Shown: one piece after another, positions 50,219-57,922 of the stretch
How positions within the stretch are numbered: the stretch's first letter is position 1
Layout: each line of letters opens with the position of its first letter
Assembly (NCBI GenBank): GCA_009783465.1
Contig: WRDM01000012.1
Location: forward strand, 1-59,258
Source of the DNA: Phycisphaerae bacterium
Lineage (GTDB): Bacteria; Planctomycetota; Phycisphaerae; SM23-33
DNA length: 59,258 bases
Direction of reading: 5' to 3'
Notes under the pieces: model-generated
Told to the model about the DNA's origin: nothing
Databases searched by the model: none
Seen by the model: only the letters and a program-made list of their open reading frames with translations
Translations under genes and position numbers: made by a program

Positions 50219-52768
50219 TTACTTCGCCGCCGTCTCGGTCTCCGCGGGCGCGTCCGCGGGCACGACCGGCGCCGCCGGCTGTGGAACCTGCGCCGCCGCC
50301 TTGTCGACCGCCACCAGCACGATGTTGCGCATCAGCAGGTAGGGCGGACTTTCGTAGTTGCCCTGCGGGTCGTACCCGTCGACGCCGTGGGACTGATACC
50401 CCACCAGCCCGGCGTTGGTGAAATCCTCGCGGCTGAAATACACGCCCACGCGGTTGCCGATTTTCATGTGGCGGAACCGGGGATCCATCGAGTCGATCAT
50501 CAGCGCCCCGCCCGTGCCCGGGCCGGCCGCAAGGCGGTCCTGCGTTTTCGGGCGGATTTTCAGCTTCGTGATCGGGTTGGCGGCCCGGCGGTAGACGTAC
50601 TCCTTGGGGTCCTGGGTGGCCTTGCCGTCCTTGTCGTAGAAGATGTATCCGCCGCCGTTCTGGAACGCGTCGGCGTTGAAGATGTCCGCGCTGCCCGTGA
50701 GGGGCACGATCTTGCCCATGCCGAAGATGCTGTCCAGGACCGGCCCGGCGCTGCGGGCGAACGCGTCGTTGCCGCCGGCGGGGTCAACTACCAGCGTCCC
50801 GCCGCTGGTGACGTATTCCTTGAGGGCGTTCTTTTCCGTCGTCGTCAGCGTCAACTCGCCAATGCCGCTGAGCACGAGAATCTTCGCCTTGCTCTTGCCC
50901 GCGTCAGCGGCTTTGACGCCGTCCTTCAACACCTGCACGTTCAGCCGGGTTTCCGTGGTCATCAGTCTCGCGAACCGCTCCAGCGACTGCGGCTCGGGGT
51001 TCCACGAACCTTTCCACTGCACGCGGCCGATTTCGATGGCCGGGCCGTCGGGCGCCTTTTCCAGTTCCGCCGGCCAAATGAAATGCCCGCGCTTCTTGGG
51101 CCTGGCGTCGGTGACGTACATGAACAGATTGTTGCCCATGTGGAAATTCTTGACCTCGGTGCCGGTCGTGTTCATCTGCCAACTCTTGGCCAGGTCCACG
51201 TCGCAATGCACCACCAGCGGGCGGATACCGTTGGTGATCCACTCCAGGGCCGGGTCGCCGCGAAGATTCGCCGCCCGGCGAATGGTGTACAGCGGATGCC
51301 CCGCGTCGACTTTCGTCATCGGGTATTCCGGAAAAATCTCTTTGTACAAGTTCTTCATGCCCTCGGCGAATCGCACGCCGTTACACTCGGTCACGCTGAA
51401 AATCGTGCCGCCCTGCAACACGAACTGTTTGAGCTTTTCCTTATCCGCCTTCGAGAATTTCGGCGCCTTCGAGCCGGCAATGTACAAAATGTGCGCGTCG
51501 TGCCAGTCTTCCACCGACGTCTTGAGGTTGACGATCTGCCAGTTGATGGGCGTTTCCAGAATCACGTTGTTGATCCAGCCTGTTAAAAAGGCCAGGTCGC
51601 GGGGGCGGCAGTTCCAGTCGGTTTTGTCCGTCCTTCCGCCGCCACCGTCGCTGTCGAACTGCAATTTGTTGAACACCACGGAGTTTCGCCCGCGGACCAA
51701 AAACAATACGCCGAACCCCGTGCTGACGACCGGTCCGAATCCGCCCCGGAACACGCCCGTGTCGGGGTCCTGCTGCCGCAGCAGCCACTCGGCGCCGAGG
51801 TTGAACCAGTCGGTGGTGCCGAAATATTTGTACCCGCTCGCCAACCCCGCGCGCTCCACACCGTACAGGAGGTAGTACACGTCGCTGCCGGTCGGAGCCC
51901 TGCCCTGCAACATGGCCTGATACCGGTCGTCGAGCCACTTCAGGGACTTCTCGATGGCGATGAAGTCGGCCTCCACGTTGCAGTTGCGGAAATCCTTATA
52001 GAACAGCTTGTCATAGCAGATGAACAGGCTGGCCAAACCCGCCGACGTCATCGTGCCGGTGGAATCGGCGGTACCGGTGTATCCGAACCCGCCGTCGGGA
52101 CGCTGCGTCTTGACCCAGTGCCTCATGCACAAGGCCCAGTAGCGGTCGCTCAACTCGTACCCGTCGCTCGTGGCCATGTAGATGCCCAGCAGCGCCAACT
52201 GCGACGTAGAATTGTCGCCGCCGGCCATCGGGTTGCCGTTGGTGATATACGTAAAACTGCCGTCGGCGGTGGATTTCTCCAGCAATTCCCCGTCGCTCTT
52301 CATCTCGCGGGCGTATTTGCTGTTGGTCTGACGATTGGCCAGGTACCACACGTTGCATCGCAGCCCCACCTCGTAGGACCGAGGCCAGTTGGGATTGGTC
52401 GGATTGGGCACCTTCGGATCGTGCTTGGTCTCCCTCTTCTGCGCTTCGGAGAGCCACTCCAGCCCCTTGACGATGTTCGGATCCTGCGCGGGCTCGCCGG
52501 CTTCCAGAAGGGCATACAGCGCCAGCGCCGTCAGGCCGGAACGGTAGTAATGGCCGCCGGCTTCCTCGCCGTACGGGCCCCAACTGCCGTCGGGTAACTG
52601 GGCAGCCTTGATGGCCTGCACGCCCTTATCGATCGCCACTTCCACCCGCTTGTACAGCGGTTCGGGCAGCAGCGGCGGAGGCGGCTGAATCGCCGGAGCC
52701 TCCTGCCCCCATGCCGTCACGCCCGTCATCACAGACACCACAAGCGCCAAACTTAATACTCGTTTCAT
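50219..52768 (-). CDS. secreted toroid plus DUF4159 (amidotransferase-like) protein
   Basis: 849 residues. Signal peptide MKRVLSLALVVSVMTGVTAWG. Residues ~40-370 form an alpha/alpha toroid (AIKAAQLPDGSWGPYGEEAGG; MRHWVKTQRPDGGFGYTG; WLLRQQDPDTGVFRGGFG). Residues ~400-620 match DUF4159, a class-I glutamine-amidotransferase-like fold (DWHDAHILYIAGSKAPKFSK, LKQFVLQGGTIFSVTECNG, MTKVDAGHPLYTIRRAANL). A second such module, about 640-820, contains KAKILVLSGIGELTLT and LKEYVTSGGTLVVDPAGG. No catalytic Cys is obvious. It is the most upstream member of the long same-strand envelope block, and a strong AAGGATAGGCC precedes the ATG. Confidence 0.87.
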   Translation of the reverse strand: MKRVLSLALVVSVMTGVTAWGQEAPAIQPPPPLLPEPLYKRVEVAIDKGVQAIKAAQLPDGSWGPYGEEAGGHYYRSGLTALALYALLEAGEPAQDPNIVKGLEWLSEAQKRETKHDPKVPNPTNPNWPRSYEVGLRCNVWYLANRQTNSKYAREMKSDGELLEKSTADGSFTYITNGNPMAGGDNSTSQLALLGIYMATSDGYELSDRYWALCMRHWVKTQRPDGGFGYTGTADSTGTMTSAGLASLFICYDKLFYKDFRNCNVEADFIAIEKSLKWLDDRYQAMLQGRAPTGSDVYYLLYGVERAGLASGYKYFGTTDWFNLGAEWLLRQQDPDTGVFRGGFGPVVSTGFGVLFLVRGRNSVVFNKLQFDSDGGGGRTDKTDWNCRPRDLAFLTGWINNVILETPINWQIVNLKTSVEDWHDAHILYIAGSKAPKFSKADKEKLKQFVLQGGTIFSVTECNGVRFAEGMKNLYKEIFPEYPMTKVDAGHPLYTIRRAANLRGDPALEWITNGIRPLVVHCDVDLAKSWQMNTTGTEVKNFHMGNNLFMYVTDARPKKRGHFIWPAELEKAPDGPAIEIGRVQWKGSWNPEPQSLERFARLMTTETRLNVQVLKDGVKAADAGKSKAKILVLSGIGELTLTTTEKNALKEYVTSGGTLVVDPAGGNDAFARSAGPVLDSIFGMGKIVPLTGSADIFNADAFQNGGGYIFYDKDGKATQDPKEYVYRRAANPITKLKIRPKTQDRLAAGPGTGGALMIDSMDPRFRHMKIGNRVGVYFSREDFTNAGLVGYQSHGVDGYDPQGNYESPPYLLMRNIVLVAVDKAAAQVPQPAAPVVPADAPAETETAAK

Positions 52769-52921
52769 GGCCTATCCTTGTGTGAACTTCGTCGCATGCA
52801 CACCACAGCGCGGGTCGTGGCCGCCCGGCCAGCAACCGATCGATTTACACCAACGCTGCATTATACGCGACCGCCTAATCGCCAGGCAAGGCTAACTTCC
52901 ATCAAAAGCCGGGGCGACGGG

Positions 52922-53161
52922 CCTTCCGTTTTCGTGGCGTACGGAGACATTCGTTCGAGGGAATCGTTCAGCCAATAGCCAGTAGCCATCAGGTATGGCG
53001 AAGTTTATTCTTCGTCCCACGATCCGGGGCTTTCGCCACATGACAATCGTTGCCGCTCTCATTGCCTTTTCGCCCTCGTCCTTCCATACCTACTGGCTAC
53101 TGGCTATTGGCTGAGCGGTTCCCTCGAACGGGCAATTCCCTCGCGCCGTGAGAATGGAAAG
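52922..53161. repeat. GGCTACTGGCTATTGG-family element, full-length copy K
   Basis: Outer arms CCTTCCGTTTTCGTGGCG...TTCGAGGGAA and GTTCCCTCGAACGGGC...CGTGAGAATGGAAAG; inner heptamer arms; GGTATGGCGAAG and CTTCCATACC; core CCCACGATCCGGGG and CATTGCCTTTTCGCC. About 240 bp, the same plan as copies A and E, which allows a consensus to be drawn. It ends 53 bp before the galK start and fills most of 52769-53213. Confidence 0.9.
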
Positions 53162-53213
53162 TCTCCGAGCCGAGCGCTTGCGTTCGCTCGGATCTGCTGA
53201 TACCGTTTGCCGC

Positions 53214-54377
53214 ATGAAAACTGACGGGACTATGAATAAGCTTCAGCGACACTTTCGTGAGCACTTCGGTCGGCCTGCCGCGGGGGGAGTTCGCGCGCCG
53301 GGGCGGGTGAACTTGATCGGCGAGCATACGGACTATAACGACGGCTTCGTGCTGCCGATCGCGATCGGTCTGGAGGTGCGGGCCGCGTACGCGCCGCGGG
53401 AGGATTCGCGGGTTCGGCTGCGGTCGCGGCAGATGGAGTCGGAGGCGGTGTTCGATTTGGCTGGCACGATCCGGCCTGGCGAGCCGGCGTGGGCAAACTA
53501 CAGCCGCGGCGTGGCGGCGGGGTTGTTCGGCCTCGACGTGGGCGGCGCGGGCGTGGATATTTTGTTCGACAGCACCGTGCCGATCGGCGGCGGACTGTCG
53601 TCGTCGGCGGCGATGTCGGTCGCGACGGCCCTGGCCCTGTTGGCCGCGTGGGACGGCCCCGACGCGGTGGGCGGCAGCGAGTTGGCCCGGCTGTGCCAGC
53701 AGGCCGAGCACGAGTTCGCGGGCGCGCCCGTGGGAATCATGGACCCGTCGATTTCGATTCTGGGTCAGGCCGGCCACGCGCTGCTGCTGGACTGCCGCAC
53801 CGGCTTGACACAACAGATTCCATTCGCCGATCCACGGTTGACATTGCTGGTGGCGGACACGCGGGTCAAGCACGCCCTCACCGACGGCGGATACGCCGTC
53901 CGGCGGAAACAGTGCGAAGCCGCCGCCGCCACGCTGGGCGTGGCCGCGCTGCGGGACGTCGACGAGGACACGCTGGCCCTGGCGGCCTCCGATGCAAGCT
54001 TGACCGGCCCGGAACTGATGCGGGCACGGCACGTCGTGGGCGAAATCGCGCGGACACTCGAAGCCGTTGAGGCGTTGCAGGTGGGCGATTACGTACATTT
54101 CGGCGAGTTGATGTTCGGCTCGCACCGGTCGCTGCGGGACGATTACCAGGTCAGTTGCGCGGAGCTGGACCTGATCGTCGAGACGGCCCGGAGTTGCCGA
54201 GGCGTGTATGGCGCCCGCATGACAGGCGGCGGCTTCGGCGGCTGCGCGATCCTCCTCGCCGAGGTCGGGCACGCCCAAGCCGTCACAAGAACCGTTCAAC
54301 AGGCCTTCGCCACCACGTTCGGCCACGACTGCCCGATTTTCGCTACCACCGCCTGCAAGGGGGCGGGACGGCTGTAG
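53214..54377 (+). CDS. galK: galactokinase
   Basis: 387 residues from MKTDGTMNKLQRHF; the ATG six codons later is an equal candidate, as neither has a clear ribosome site. It phosphorylates galactose at C1 in the Leloir pathway. GHMP kinase motifs: VNLIGEHTDYNDGFVLPIAI (galactokinase signature), VPIGGGLSSSAAMSVA (ATP loop), GIMDPSISILGQAGHALLLD with the catalytic Asp region, and C-terminal GARMTGGGFGGCAI. No galT or galE is near. The insertion of a repeat just upstream may have displaced the native promoter. Confidence 0.94.
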   Translation: MKTDGTMNKLQRHFREHFGRPAAGGVRAPGRVNLIGEHTDYNDGFVLPIAIGLEVRAAYAPREDSRVRLRSRQMESEAVFDLAGTIRPGEPAWANYSRGVAAGLFGLDVGGAGVDILFDSTVPIGGGLSSSAAMSVATALALLAAWDGPDAVGGSELARLCQQAEHEFAGAPVGIMDPSISILGQAGHALLLDCRTGLTQQIPFADPRLTLLVADTRVKHALTDGGYAVRRKQCEAAAATLGVAALRDVDEDTLALAASDASLTGPELMRARHVVGEIARTLEAVEALQVGDYVHFGELMFGSHRSLRDDYQVSCAELDLIVETARSCRGVYGARMTGGGFGGCAILLAEVGHAQAVTRTVQQAFATTFGHDCPIFATTACKGAGRL

Positions 54378-54388
54378 GGCATCAGTCC

Positions 54389-54603
54389 TTTTACCACAGA
54401 GACACAGAGAACCACAGAGAGTGGATATTGGGTTCGAGAAGTTGTTTTCACCGGCTCGTCTTTTTGCGCTGCAGGACGTTGTGTACGAACGAACGTTTTG
54501 TAGTCCACACTATCCTGCAACGCAAAGATGCAAGCCCTTGCGAAACACTCCACGAGCACCCAGTGCCCACTCTCTGTGGGTCTCTGTGCCTCTGTGGTAA
54601 AAA
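54389..54603. repeat. nested ACCACAGAG element with RAYT-type hairpin
   Basis: Outer arms TTTTACCACAGAGACACAGA and TCTCTGTGCCTCTGTGGTAA extend inward through ACAGAGAGTGGATATTGGGT / ACCCAGTGCCCACTCTCTGT. Next is a weak TCGAGAAGTTGTTTTC / GCGAAACACTCCACGA pair, then hairpin CGGCTCGTCTTTTTGCGCTG / CAACGCAAAGATGCAAGCC (54452-54537). It has the same plan as 2784 and 27536, with a different intermediate level. Confidence 0.9.
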
Positions 54604-54620
54604 GAAAGGTACCCTCGCCA

Positions 54621-55181
54621 CTACGCCTTGCCGAGGTATTCGCCCGTTCGCGTGTCGACCTTGACCGTCGTGCCGTTGTTGATGAACGCCGGCACGCGGA
54701 TGCGGGCGCCGCCTTCGCAGACGGCTTCCTTTTGCTGATTGGTGGCCGTGGCGCCCTTGACTTCCGGCGGCGTGTCCACGATCAGCAATTCGACCGTGTT
54801 GGGCAGTTCGATGGTGACGGGTTTTTCGTCGATGATGCCCACCTGGATCGGCAGGTTCGGCGTGAGGTAGACGCTGGCGTCGCCGATCATATCAGCCGGC
54901 AGGTTGAACTCCTCGTATGTCTGCATGTCCATGACGACGTGGTTGTCGCCGCTGGTGTAGAGGTACTCCATCGTCTTGCGTTCGAGGAACACTTCGTCGA
55001 ACGCGTCGTCGGTGTGGAACCGCTTCTCGATCAGTTGCCCGGTTTTGATGTTCTTGAGCTGAATCACCTGGTAGCTTCGCCAGTTGCCCTTGGCGACCTT
55101 CTGGTTGTCCACGCAGGACCACAGCCCGTCTTCGTAACTCACCGCCATGCCGCGGCGAAGATCAATCGCTTTAATCGCCAT
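54621..55181 (-). CDS. efp: elongation factor P
   Basis: 186 residues from MAIKAIDLRRGMAVSYEDG; the longer frame upstream is not conserved-looking. EF-P binds between P and E sites and rescues ribosomes stalled on poly-proline. Three beta-barrel domains are evident, with the terminal ARIRVPAFINNGTTVKVDTRTGEYLGKA typical of the C-terminal OB fold. The domain-I loop reads KVAKGNWRSYQVIQLKN; aligned with the PGKG loop of E. coli, the tip residue (Lys34 there) is Asn33 here, so neither lysylation nor rhamnosylation at that position is expected. GAGACGAGATT precedes the ATG. Monocistronic. Confidence 0.95.
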   Translation of the reverse strand: MAIKAIDLRRGMAVSYEDGLWSCVDNQKVAKGNWRSYQVIQLKNIKTGQLIEKRFHTDDAFDEVFLERKTMEYLYTSGDNHVVMDMQTYEEFNLPADMIGDASVYLTPNLPIQVGIIDEKPVTIELPNTVELLIVDTPPEVKGATATNQQKEAVCEGGARIRVPAFINNGTTVKVDTRTGEYLGKA

Positions 55182-55344
55182 AATCTCGTCTCTCCATATA
55201 ACGTTTCGATTTCGCCATTGTAACCGAACACGCCCCTCGTGCAACGACCTGCCGTGCATTACGCGAATTTCCGCGAATTTTTTTACGGATCGTTTCGACA
55301 ACTCGTTTTAGCGGGGATAATAAACAGTATAAGAATCGACGCGG

Positions 55345-55436
55345 ATCGGGCTTGCCTGTTTGCGCTGTAGGACGTTGTGTAAAACAAAATGTTCTTGGGT
55401 ATACAACGTCCTGCAGCGCAAACCGGCAAGCCCGAT
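55345..55436. repeat. RAYT-type hairpin, near-perfect copy
   Basis: ATCGGGCTTGCCTGTTTGCG... and ...GCGCAAACCGGCAAGCCCGAT form arms of about 37 bp with few mismatches around a loop of about 18 bases. The upstream sequence TTTTAGCGGGGATAATAAAC and CGACGCGG is shared with the 17469 copy. It occupies the centre of the 321-bp gap between divergent efp and the M48 gene; no other feature is seen there. Confidence 0.88.
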
Positions 55437-55503
55437 CTTCATCCATCCTGAAATCCCACATTCCTCCCTAACCCTTCGCGATCCACCACGGTACAATCCC
55501 CGC

Positions 55504-56613
55504 ATGGCCCGCGTTACCGCCAACTCGCCACTGCCGCCGGTATACCGCCTGGCGATCTTCGCCACGGAAGCGGTGCTGCTGGCAGTGTGGATGACGCTGC
55601 CGGCGTCGCTGGTGAAACGATGGGGGTCGGTGGAGACGATGGGAGGGATGCTCGCATGTTACGTCGCCATCGTGTTCGCCATAGCCTTTGGCCTGGCGAT
55701 CCGGCGGGGGAAATTTCGCTGGTCCCACGTACATACCACGATCTTTCTTTTTGCCGTCTCCCGAGCGATGAGGTTCTTCGGCTTGTTTTGGCTGGCGATG
55801 TTTCTGTCTCTCCTGGCCGAGGCTTCGAAGGCGGTGTGGTTTCCCCTTGAACTGGGACTGATCGTCTCTCCGGTGCTGATTTTAGGGACGTTTGTGATAT
55901 TTCTTCAAACCGTCTTCGTGTCCCCCGGCGACCGCGCGTCGTGGCGGAAATTCCGTTCGGTCGCAGAGGATGCGTGGGCCGAGCCGTTGCGGGCATTGGC
56001 CGATCGCGTCGGCGTGGAACGGTCGTCGTACGTTTTGCGCGTGGGCGACGAGGCAAGCGACCGGTCGCCAGGGCCAGCGGCATATCGAATGTCGGGGCGG
56101 ACAGCGGAGTTTTTCTTCGGCCAGGATTTCATGGCCTGTCTTTCGCCTCGCGAGCGGCTGGCGGTGTTCGCGCACGAGTTGGCGCATCATCGGTTGAACC
56201 ATTCGCGTTTGGCGAGGCGGGCGGCGTTGGTGGCCAATTTTGTCGGTGTGGCGATGTTTACAACCTGGCTGCTGTTGCTGGCGGGCGACGATACCAAATT
56301 TCTGGAACCTCTCGCGCCGGCAACGTTTTTGGCCTGGCTGACCTGCCTCCTGCTTCAGCCGCTGTACATGGCCTGGCTGCGGGATCAGGAGCGGCAGGCG
56401 AATGAATTGGCCTTGCAAATGACCGGCGACGCGGAGGCGTTCGCCGCGGCAATGACGAAACTGGCGGACCATCTCGGCGCCACGCCGCCCGACGACGCGA
56501 TCGACGCGCCTCGGCGGCAGGCGAAATGGTTGCACTGGATGTTCGACACTCACCCGATGCTGGCGGAGACGCTTTCGCAAACAGCAGCGACAAGTGACAA
56601 GCGACAAGAGTAG
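55504..56613 (+). CDS. M48 family zinc metallopeptidase, membrane-bound
   Basis: 369 residues from MARVTANSPLPPVYR; the ATG choice is the first after the upstream hairpin. The zinc-binding HELAH is at residues 224-228 (VFAHELAHHRLNHS), with a downstream Glu ligand expected in RDQERQANELALQM. Four to six hydrophobic segments (about 15-35, 50-65, 90-105, 118-138, 240-262, 270-290) place it in the inner membrane, as for HtpX/Ste24-type peptidases. The last residues SDKRQE are encoded by a GTGACAAGCGACAAG repeat arm, and the stop follows that arm at once. Confidence 0.87.
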   Translation: MARVTANSPLPPVYRLAIFATEAVLLAVWMTLPASLVKRWGSVETMGGMLACYVAIVFAIAFGLAIRRGKFRWSHVHTTIFLFAVSRAMRFFGLFWLAMFLSLLAEASKAVWFPLELGLIVSPVLILGTFVIFLQTVFVSPGDRASWRKFRSVAEDAWAEPLRALADRVGVERSSYVLRVGDEASDRSPGPAAYRMSGRTAEFFFGQDFMACLSPRERLAVFAHELAHHRLNHSRLARRAALVANFVGVAMFTTWLLLLAGDDTKFLEPLAPATFLAWLTCLLLQPLYMAWLRDQERQANELALQMTGDAEAFAAAMTKLADHLGATPPDDAIDAPRRQAKWLHWMFDTHPMLAETLSQTAATSDKRQE

Positions 56614-56701
56614 GAAAATCCGTTTTTATTTCACGTTCTCGCGTAGTGTGAACGTTTTGAAAGACCAAACTTTCCTGCTCTTGTCGCTTGTCACTTGTCG
56701 C
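56587..56701. repeat. GCGACAAGTGACAAG inverted repeat with 24-bp perfect arms
   Basis: 56587-56610 (GCGACAAGTGACAAGCGACA and GAG) and its exact complement at 56678-56701, made of the heptamer GCGACAA/GTGACAA. The centre includes CGTTTTTATTTCACGTTCTC and GTGTGAACGTTTTGAAAG. The left arm is coding (C-terminus of the M48 gene). The centre and right arm form most of the spacer before the acyltransferase gene. Confidence 0.9.
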
Positions 56702-56749
56702 TTGTCGCTATTGACCGGCGTCCTTGCACGTCTTACGCTGTTCACCGAC

Positions 56750-57688
56750 ATGGGAAAACCGCGAAACAAGGTAGTGGATTATCTCGCCTGCCAGGCCGCC
56801 CGGCTGGGGGAGATGTTTATTTGCATGATTCCCGTGGCCGTGTCGTACGCGGTGTCGGGGTGGCTGGGCGACATGATGTTCCGCTTCGACCGCAAGCATC
56901 GGCACCGGGCCGTCGAGCACGTGCGGCGGAGTTTTCCCGACTGGCCTGAGGCCAGAGTCCTCGCGGTCGCGCAGCAGTCGTTGCGGCACCTGGTATATCT
57001 CGGCCTGGAGATGATGCTCACCACGCGGAAGATCACGCGCGCCACGTGGCGGAGGCACATTCGGTTTGGCGACAACATGCCGGAGGCGTTGCGGCTGTTG
57101 CTGACGAATCCTCGCGGCCTGGTGATGCTCACGGGGCACTACGGCAACTGGGAGATTGTCGGGTACACGCTGGCGACGCTGGGGTTTCCGACGGTGGCGG
57201 TCGCGCGGCGGCTGAACAATCCGTATCTCAACGAACATATTCTGGGCATTCGCGAGCGGATGGGCATGCAGATCGTCGACAAGAGCGGCGCGACCGAGGC
57301 CGTCCAGAACGTGCTCGCCCGCCGCAGCGTCGTCGCGTTCATCGCCGATCAGGACGCGGGGAAGAAGGGCGCGTTCGTGGATTTTTTTGGCCGAAAAGCG
57401 TCCACGTTCAAAACCATCGCCCTGATGGCCATGGAATACGACGTGCCGATCGTGGTGGGTTTCGGCCGGCGAACGGGCACGCCGTTCGTATTCGAGCTGG
57501 GCGTCGAACGGATCATTCAGCCGTCCGAATGGGCCGACCGCGACGACCCCGTGCTCTGGATCACGCAGGAATATACCGCCGCCCTGGAACGCGTCATCCG
57601 CCACGACCCCGAACAATACCTCTGGGCACACCGCCGATGGAAACACCGCCCCAAAGGCGAAGACCAGCCGGCCGATGGCATCGCGTGA
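56750..57688 (+). CDS. LpxL/HtrB-type lysophospholipid or lipid A acyltransferase
   Basis: 312 residues from MGKPRNKVVDYLACQAARLG; the frame upstream is repeat. The HX4E catalytic motif of the family is HYGNWE (His130, Glu135) in VMLTGHYGNWEIVGYTLA, and the second motif FIADQDAGKKGAFVDFFGRKAS is typical of LpxL. An N-terminal hydrophobic segment (EMFICMIPVAVSYAVSGWLG) anchors it in the inner membrane. It would transfer an acyl chain to lipid A precursors or ornithine/other lipids; the ending YLWAHRRWKHRP is conserved in family members. No other lipid A gene is nearby, so the acceptor is open. Confidence 0.9.
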   Translation: MGKPRNKVVDYLACQAARLGEMFICMIPVAVSYAVSGWLGDMMFRFDRKHRHRAVEHVRRSFPDWPEARVLAVAQQSLRHLVYLGLEMMLTTRKITRATWRRHIRFGDNMPEALRLLLTNPRGLVMLTGHYGNWEIVGYTLATLGFPTVAVARRLNNPYLNEHILGIRERMGMQIVDKSGATEAVQNVLARRSVVAFIADQDAGKKGAFVDFFGRKASTFKTIALMAMEYDVPIVVGFGRRTGTPFVFELGVERIIQPSEWADRDDPVLWITQEYTAALERVIRHDPEQYLWAHRRWKHRPKGEDQPADGIA

Positions 57689-57922
57689 CACCACAGCAAA
57701 TCCGAAATTGAAAACGGCTTTTTCGCAGATGCGGACAAATTGGACACTTGCGAATCGGCTGGCGAATCACTCACCGCCAAACTCCCCGTCTGGGCGGAAG
57801 TCGCCGCCTGGAGCGATTCGCACCTTGCCGCCGTGCTGACGGCGTGGGCAACCTTGCCCGAAACGGTGAAGATCGACGTCGTGGCCATGATTTCGGGCGA
57901 TGGCCTTACCGCAGTAAGATAA
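57689..57922 (+). pseudogene. probable 3' remnant of a recombinase-type gene
   Basis: An open frame directly after the preceding gene's stop, with no ATG or GTG start: it reads KSEIENGFFADADKLDTCES and then LAAVLTAWATLPETVKIDVVAM before TAA at 57920-57922. The second motif resembles the tail often found at the C-terminus of planctomycete tyrosine recombinases (LAxVxxAWPxLPExxxAxIxAMV), from memory and unverified. If so, the N-terminal catalytic part is gone. A TTG at 57740 could start a 60-residue peptide instead. Confidence 0.35.

Noticed and set aside
202-53161. Repeated arms considered as a CRISPR array
   Set aside because: The copies are dispersed singly over 53 kb in facing pairs, with no regularly spaced direct repeats, no unique spacers and no cas genes.
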